64,000 nucleotides of DNA from Planctomycetota bacterium (lineage in GTDB: Bacteria; Planctomycetota; Planctomycetia; Pirellulales; Lacipirellulaceae). Both the position numbers and the translations under genes were made by a program. The stretch spans positions 1 through 64,000 of the forward strand of contig JAJDEF010000031.1 in the NCBI GenBank assembly GCA_029259945.1, written 5' to 3'. Each line of letters begins with the position of its first letter. The stretch's first letter is position 1. The notes under the pieces were generated by a model. The model ran no database searches and had not been told where the DNA came from. It saw only the letters and a program-made list of their open reading frames with translations. Shown piece after piece: positions 60,205 to 64,000 of this stretch.

Positions 60205-60339
60205 ACCACAGAGACACGGAGAACACAGAGTTTGGATGCTTGATTTGCAAATGATCAATGGTAGCCAAGAGTTCGAATCGACAACAATTTATCAATCCCC
60301 ACTTTACTTTCCTCTCTGTGTCTCCCGTGCCTCTGTGGT
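60205..60339. repeat. inverted repeat with CCACAGAGACACGGAG-type arms
   Basis: ACCACAGAGACACGGAGAAC, then ACAGAG (60205-60230) opposes CTCTCTGTGTCTCCCGTGCC, then TCTGTGGT (60312-60339) with few mismatches, loop about 80 bases. This is a common scattered bacterial repeat family (CCACAGAGACACGGAG...), located in the 288-base gap between nadK and the secreted protein at 60475, which otherwise holds nothing recognisable. ACCACAG recurs alone near 63485. Confidence 0.65.
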
Positions 60340-60474
60340 TCCTACCTCCCACCATTTACGGTTGAAATGCCGCAGTTATTCTTGAATCGTTCCTAAGAGT
60401 CCCGCAAAGTTGAGTCGTTTTAATCTACTGAAGACGACTTTCCAAAAACAATAATTTGACCTAGAGGTGCAAGG

Positions 60475-61383
60475 ATGCACAGGAAAAAATTCTTTCAATC
60501 GTTCATCGCAATTGCTCTAGTTGCCTCGTTCGCTGCCGTCACCTTGGCGGCTGAAAACCCCTCTTCGGTCGACCAGGGCAAGAAATATCTTTTGCAATAC
60601 AAGTTCAAGCTGGGAGAGCAGCTGCGCTATCGTGTTTTGCACTCGACTGACATTCGTAGTACGGTGGAGTCCACGACGCAGCAGGCCGAGAGCAAAAGCG
60701 AATCGGTCAAAGTCTGGAAGGTTACGGATGTGCTTCCCAACGGAGAAATGGAATTTATTCACGTCGTTGAATCGGTGAAGATGTCGAACCGTGTGCCGGA
60801 TCGGGCAAAGACCGAGTATGACAGTCAGAGTGACAAGACCCCGCCTCCTGGGTTTGAGCAAGCAGCGCGAGCCGTGGGTGTGCCGCTTTCGTTGATTCGT
60901 ATCGCGCCCTCTGGTACGATCGTTGAACGCGAAGAAAAACATCCACAACCACCGGCCAGTGTGGATATGCCGATTACGTTGCAGTTCTCAGAAAATCCAC
61001 TCGCAGTCGGCGAGAAATGGGACGCCACCTATGATGTACCCTCAGAGCGTAAGAGTGGTGCCAAACTCAAAGTCCGTACACGTCGTGTTTGCACCCTTAA
61101 ACAAGTGAAGTCAGGCATTGCGACCATCACGGTAGAATATCAAATTCTCACACCCGTCAGCGCCTTTACCGAATCGCAGCTGGTCGATCGCCTTACCAAA
61201 GGCACCGTGCGATTTGATATCGAACGAGGTCGAGTGATTTCGCAAAACTTCGAAGCGAATCGCCGCATTCTCGGATTTGCCGGCAAGACAAGCAGCATGC
61301 ACTACCGGTCTCGACTCGAAGAACGTCTGATCCATCCCGATAAAAATTTGGCCCGCCGGTCGAATCGTTCTCAAGGGCGATAA
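60475..61383 (+). CDS. hypothetical secreted protein
   Basis: 302 residues with signal peptide MHRKKFFQSFIAIALVASFAAVTLAAE (cleavage near AAE). Mature part begins KKYLLQYKFKLGEQLRYRVLHSTDIRSTVESTTQQ, has VWKVTDVLPNGEMEFIHVVESVKMSNRV, and RIAPSGTIVEREEK, PLAVGEKWDATYDVPSERKSGAKLKVRTRR and ISQNFEANRRILGFAGKTSSMHYRS. The layout (a beta-rich extracellular domain measuring a property by two matched halves) resembles uncharacterised DUF6263-like proteins, but I cannot name it. A tiny membrane protein gene follows after 2 bases. Confidence 0.75.
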   Translation: MHRKKFFQSFIAIALVASFAAVTLAAENPSSVDQGKKYLLQYKFKLGEQLRYRVLHSTDIRSTVESTTQQAESKSESVKVWKVTDVLPNGEMEFIHVVESVKMSNRVPDRAKTEYDSQSDKTPPPGFEQAARAVGVPLSLIRIAPSGTIVEREEKHPQPPASVDMPITLQFSENPLAVGEKWDATYDVPSERKSGAKLKVRTRRVCTLKQVKSGIATITVEYQILTPVSAFTESQLVDRLTKGTVRFDIERGRVISQNFEANRRILGFAGKTSSMHYRSRLEERLIHPDKNLARRSNRSQGR

Positions 61384-61385
61384 CG

Positions 61386-61562
61386 ATGATACTTCTTGCG
61401 CATGGGGCGGCTCCGTTAGGCATCGGCCTGGGTGCCGCGATCGCCGTGGTTTGTTCGTGGCACCGCAGCCGTTCGATCTTATGGATGATTGTGCACGGCA
61501 CGCTTGGCTGGATCTACGTCATCTATTTTGCGCTAACCCGCGAGTCGGATGAAGTGCGGTAG
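61386..61562 (+). CDS. small membrane protein, 58 residues
   Basis: ATG 61386 to TAG 61560-61562, beginning two bases after the stop codon of the secreted protein. The product MILLAHGAAPLGIGLGAAIA, VVCSWHRSRSILWMIVHGTLGWIYVIYFALTRESDEVR has two hydrophobic segments separated by a basic loop (SWHRSRS), a small integral membrane protein. Close spacing and full hydrophobic plan support a real gene despite its length; function unknown. Confidence 0.65.
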   Translation: MILLAHGAAPLGIGLGAAIAVVCSWHRSRSILWMIVHGTLGWIYVIYFALTRESDEVR

Positions 61563-61602
61563 CTGTGGACTGCCTCTGTTAGGTCTTCTATGGCGATCAC
61601 CG

Positions 61603-63432
61603 CTACGGTATTTTTTTGTTTGCCAGTTGATAGATGGGCAAACTGAGGACGAGGGCTTCGATTCGGTTTAGCTCGGCGGAGAGCCTTGGGTCGTCGATAC
61701 TGCCGAACTGTTTTTTGAATTCCTCGGCAGCTAGGTTTTCTTGCAGGTCGTCGACTGGGGGTAGAAAGGCTTCGCAAGAAAAGTTCTGCGCAACGATCGC
61801 TAAGGTGAGCTGGTCGGCAAGTACTCGCTCGGCAAATAGAATCCCTGCTTGATTAGCCGCCATGTCAGCAAAGCTAAAACCGCTGCCTTGATGAGCATCG
61901 GCCCACTCTTTGGCGAGCCCCAGTTTGTGCGAGTTCTTTCCGCCGATGGCGACCGTGGTAAAAGCGGAAATGAAAAAATGCCTTGCTAAATCGGCTCGTC
62001 CGCGCATTGTTGGCTGATCGAGCTTTTGGAGTTGGACGAGTCGATCGGCATCGCGTTCGACGAGAGTGATGAACCTGCTCGTGGGAGGGAACCTTCGCAA
62101 AGTGTCGGTATCGTCCATGAATATCCCTAGCGCCAGTAAAAAGGCACGGGGAGCATTACCCGACTTCAACCCCTGTGCCGCTTTCGCTGCTTGGCGGACT
62201 AATGAGTTTGTAACTGCATCGTGGTTCTTCGAAAACAAAGGGATCGAGGCTTTTGTTCCCAATGCTTTCTGTTGGTTGACGACGATTTGGTGTCGCAGTT
62301 TCGCTACGACTACCAAGTGGTCAAGTACTTGGTGAGTCTCCTTGACAAGTGGTGACGCCGACACACGTCGAATTAGCTGTTGATAGTTCGCGGCAGCCGG
62401 ATCGTCGGGAAGCGATTTATGTAGCACCCCATAAATTTCAGCCATGCGATTCTTTTTCGATTCAGGAAGAGACGCCAAGCTGCGGATCCCACGGCTGCGA
62501 ATTTCGTCACCGACCATGGCAATCAACAATGTGTTCACCGGATCGAATTGGATGTGCGAACCAAGTCGCCGCTGCTTGCCTCCTGAAATCACGGGGCGCA
62601 TCACGCTGAAGGGTTCTGGACTATGGGCGGCACCAAGGTAGTGACCAATTTCGTGGACTAACAGTTCAAGACGCTCGGCTTCGCGTACCTGAGGTGACCG
62701 TTCTTTAAGGAGAATGTAGGGATGCAGCGCGCCGCGAGTGCCACCCAAGTGGACTCGTCCGCGGGCGATGCGGTATTGGCTGCTAAATCCAATGGCCAAT
62801 AGAGCTGGCTGGGGCGAGACCTCTTGTTCAAACTCTCGAAGCGATCGCGAAAAATCGTTCACTAAATCGTCCGAATCCCAAGTCGAAACCGAATCGACCA
62901 CCATTCGGACACCCGAATGCCGTTCGATAATCTCGGCGGCATCCTCGAAACGAGCACGTAGCCTTGCTTCCCAAATTCGTTGGTGTGTCGGCTCATCGTC
63001 GTCGACAAGCAGTTTGACATGAATAGCTGGCATCTCGAACGGCGTTTTGGCGAGCTTCTCCTTTTCTGCCTCTACTAGGTTGGGATCGGCACCAAGGCCA
63101 ATTTTCTCGAGTCGTATCGCGCCGGGCTGAGTACCGTAGGTAAAGAAATAGACGCTCGACTCGTCGAGTTTATATTCTCGCTGCATGCGACTTTCTTGAT
63201 AACGGACTCGGAGTGCCTTGTCGAAAAACACCGGTCTCGACTCGCCCGGTGCGATAGAGATGGACGTCGATAACTGACCCGATGGTAGCAATACGACTAT
63301 CGCAGGGCTTGTGGTGCGGTTGGCGAGGACGACCACTTTCGCCATAGCTGGCGCTGAGAACGTTCCGCTCGCCACAATGAGCACGAGCGGAATAAGCCGT
63401 TTCAAAAGGTGATATACAATTGATCGCAACAA
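61603..63432 (-). CDS. secreted metzincin-type zinc protease
   Basis: 609 residues. Signal peptide (MLRSIVYHLLKRLIPLVLIVASGTFSAPAMA) then a beta-rich N-terminal domain, and the zinc site LVHEIGHYLGAAHSPEPFSVM: HExxHxxGxxH (residues 260-270) with the Met-turn SVM at 276-278, as in metzincins. A short RHSGVRMVVDSVSTW precedes it, and the 300 residues after it are helical without a recognised domain. Likely an envelope or extracellular protease; substrates unknown. It begins with TTG 63432 and is preceded by a small gap from the SirB1-like gene. Minus strand, convergent with the 58-residue gene. Confidence 0.85.
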   Translation of the reverse strand: MLRSIVYHLLKRLIPLVLIVASGTFSAPAMAKVVVLANRTTSPAIVVLLPSGQLSTSISIAPGESRPVFFDKALRVRYQESRMQREYKLDESSVYFFTYGTQPGAIRLEKIGLGADPNLVEAEKEKLAKTPFEMPAIHVKLLVDDDEPTHQRIWEARLRARFEDAAEIIERHSGVRMVVDSVSTWDSDDLVNDFSRSLREFEQEVSPQPALLAIGFSSQYRIARGRVHLGGTRGALHPYILLKERSPQVREAERLELLVHEIGHYLGAAHSPEPFSVMRPVISGGKQRRLGSHIQFDPVNTLLIAMVGDEIRSRGIRSLASLPESKKNRMAEIYGVLHKSLPDDPAAANYQQLIRRVSASPLVKETHQVLDHLVVVAKLRHQIVVNQQKALGTKASIPLFSKNHDAVTNSLVRQAAKAAQGLKSGNAPRAFLLALGIFMDDTDTLRRFPPTSRFITLVERDADRLVQLQKLDQPTMRGRADLARHFFISAFTTVAIGGKNSHKLGLAKEWADAHQGSGFSFADMAANQAGILFAERVLADQLTLAIVAQNFSCEAFLPPVDDLQENLAAEEFKKQFGSIDDPRLSAELNRIEALVLSLPIYQLANKKIP

Positions 63433-63523
63433 AATTGAATCATTTCTTGGAGCAGAACAGTGTGAATCGTCCGAGCTTCCATTTTACCACAGATCGAGCC
63501 GACGGCGATGACTATTGAAGCTT

Positions 63524-64000
63524 CTAGAGCAAAGCATGGAGCTCTTGCATGGCCAAAACATCGCGTTCACGCCCCTCGGTGGCAAAAGCTGCTTGTAAAT
63601 TATTGAGCATCCGAGCGAGCCATTGCCGGTGTGTTGCCCGTGGTCGCAGCGGCGTGGCCGGTGCCAGAGGTCGTCCTGTTGAATGCTCGATACGCGCGGA
63701 GATTTCGTTTTCGTTGAGTGCTTCGCCTTGGTAGAACGGATCGATCGTTAATGAAGTCTCGCCGTCCGTTTCTACTTCGGCCAAGAAATGCCCCGGGGTG
63801 TTAATTCCATGCACCTCGATCCCCACAAGTTCTGCCACTCTTTTGTAGACCAAGACCAACGTGATGGGAATTCCATGCCGGGTTCGTAGCACATCGGGTA
63901 AGTAACTGTTGGCTGGGTTGTAGTAGTCAGCCGTGTTGCCGCGCAGTCCATAAACTTCGAACAACACATCGTGCAAGTGGGCTAACAAAGCTTGGGGGCT
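63524..64000 (-). CDS. SirB1-type transglutaminase-like protein, partial (5' end beyond window)
   Basis: At least 155 residues of the C-terminal part visible; the frame is open to the right edge. FEVYGLRGNTADYYNPANSYLPDVLRTRHGIPITLVLVYKRVAELVGIEVHGINTPGHFLAEV is the SirB1/Transglut_core2 signature (G-N-x2-DYY-x-P-x-NSYL and PGHFL). Such proteins often have TPR repeats and are linked to peptidoglycan or chromosome-adjacent functions in annotation only. The rest ends with a helical segment WLARMLNNLQAAFATEGRERDVLAMQELHALL. Not enough to judge integrity. Confidence 0.82.
   Translation of the reverse strand, partial: SPQALLAHLHDVLFEVYGLRGNTADYYNPANSYLPDVLRTRHGIPITLVLVYKRVAELVGIEVHGINTPGHFLAEVETDGETSLTIDPFYQGEALNENEISARIEHSTGRPLAPATPLRPRATHRQWLARMLNNLQAAFATEGRERDVLAMQELHALL

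Noticed and set aside
51220-60339. Repeats at 51.2, 54.7 and 60.2 kb considered as a CRISPR array
   Set aside because: They are inverted and nested, not direct repeats with regular spacers; no cas genes are present.

Overview
This window reads as a bacterial chromosome segment, most likely from a member of the Planctomycetota, probably a Pirellulales-like lineage. The evidence is indirect: a TPR protein carrying two RNA-polymerase alpha-CTD modules, a fused SecD-SecF, a giant ResB-CcsA fusion, a PEP-CTERM secreted protein, several signal-peptide or lipoprotein genes of unknown function, frequent TTG/GTG starts, few strong Shine-Dalgarno sites, moderate GC, and many short palindromic intergenic repeats. 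No 16S rRNA gene is present to confirm this.

Layout. Bases 1-1743 form an accessory end. It holds the C-terminal tail of an IS110-family transposase, then two small genes (a coiled-coil protein and an HNH endonuclease) that look like integron gene cassettes, with a 70-base attC-like imperfect palindrome after the second. From 1992 to 9121 a minus-strand run of housekeeping genes reads polA-coaE-rho-ribH-nusB-ftsY. A coiled-coil membrane protein (9466-10869, with a good sigma70-type promoter) is followed by a minus-strand block: rpmB, gatC-gatA-gatB, a stand-alone SAM hydroxide adenosyltransferase C-domain, bioA and a class I glutamine amidotransferase. hisN-like phosphatase lies upstream of that block.

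From 18.3 to 25.2 kb, plus-strand genes encode a small membrane protein, a membrane-anchored HTH protein with a very acidic linker, a lipoprotein and the CcsBA-type cytochrome c assembly fusion. A HEAT-repeat protein and a small membrane protein face them. From 27.3 to 28.0 kb there is a repeat-rich region without a convincing gene. Then come an 86-residue protein, a TatD-family hydrolase, tRNA-Thr(CGT), the TPR/alpha-CTD protein and tgt-yajC-secDF, ending at a strong hairpin terminator. A short secreted-protein pair (including the PEP-CTERM protein), a LysM protein, an alpha/beta hydrolase homologue, a von Willebrand A protein and a lipoprotein fill 36.3-42.3 kb.

From 42.4 to 60.2 kb: a DUF2752 protein, ymdB-rny with a structured leader candidate, tilS, a large AsmA-like protein, a DUF374 acyltransferase, a fused nucleotidyltransferase-HEPN protein, xseA / xseB-ispA-dxs, a VapBC toxin-antitoxin pair with a perfect palindrome upstream, and nadK. 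The window closes with secreted and membrane hypotheticals, a metzincin-type protease and the edge of a SirB1/transglutaminase-like gene.

Functional themes are core information processing (polA, rho, nusB, ftsY, secDF, rny, tilS, tgt, gatCAB, xseAB), cofactor and isoprenoid supply (ribH, coaE, bioA, nadK, ispA, dxs), cell-envelope proteins, and a scatter of repeat elements. The most unusual signals are the integron-cassette-like left end, an 84-base element found at identical distance before two unrelated start codons, two copies of a ~300-base nested-palindrome element (one splitting xseA from xseB), and the structured region upstream of rny. All calls are from reading the sequence; no database search was run.
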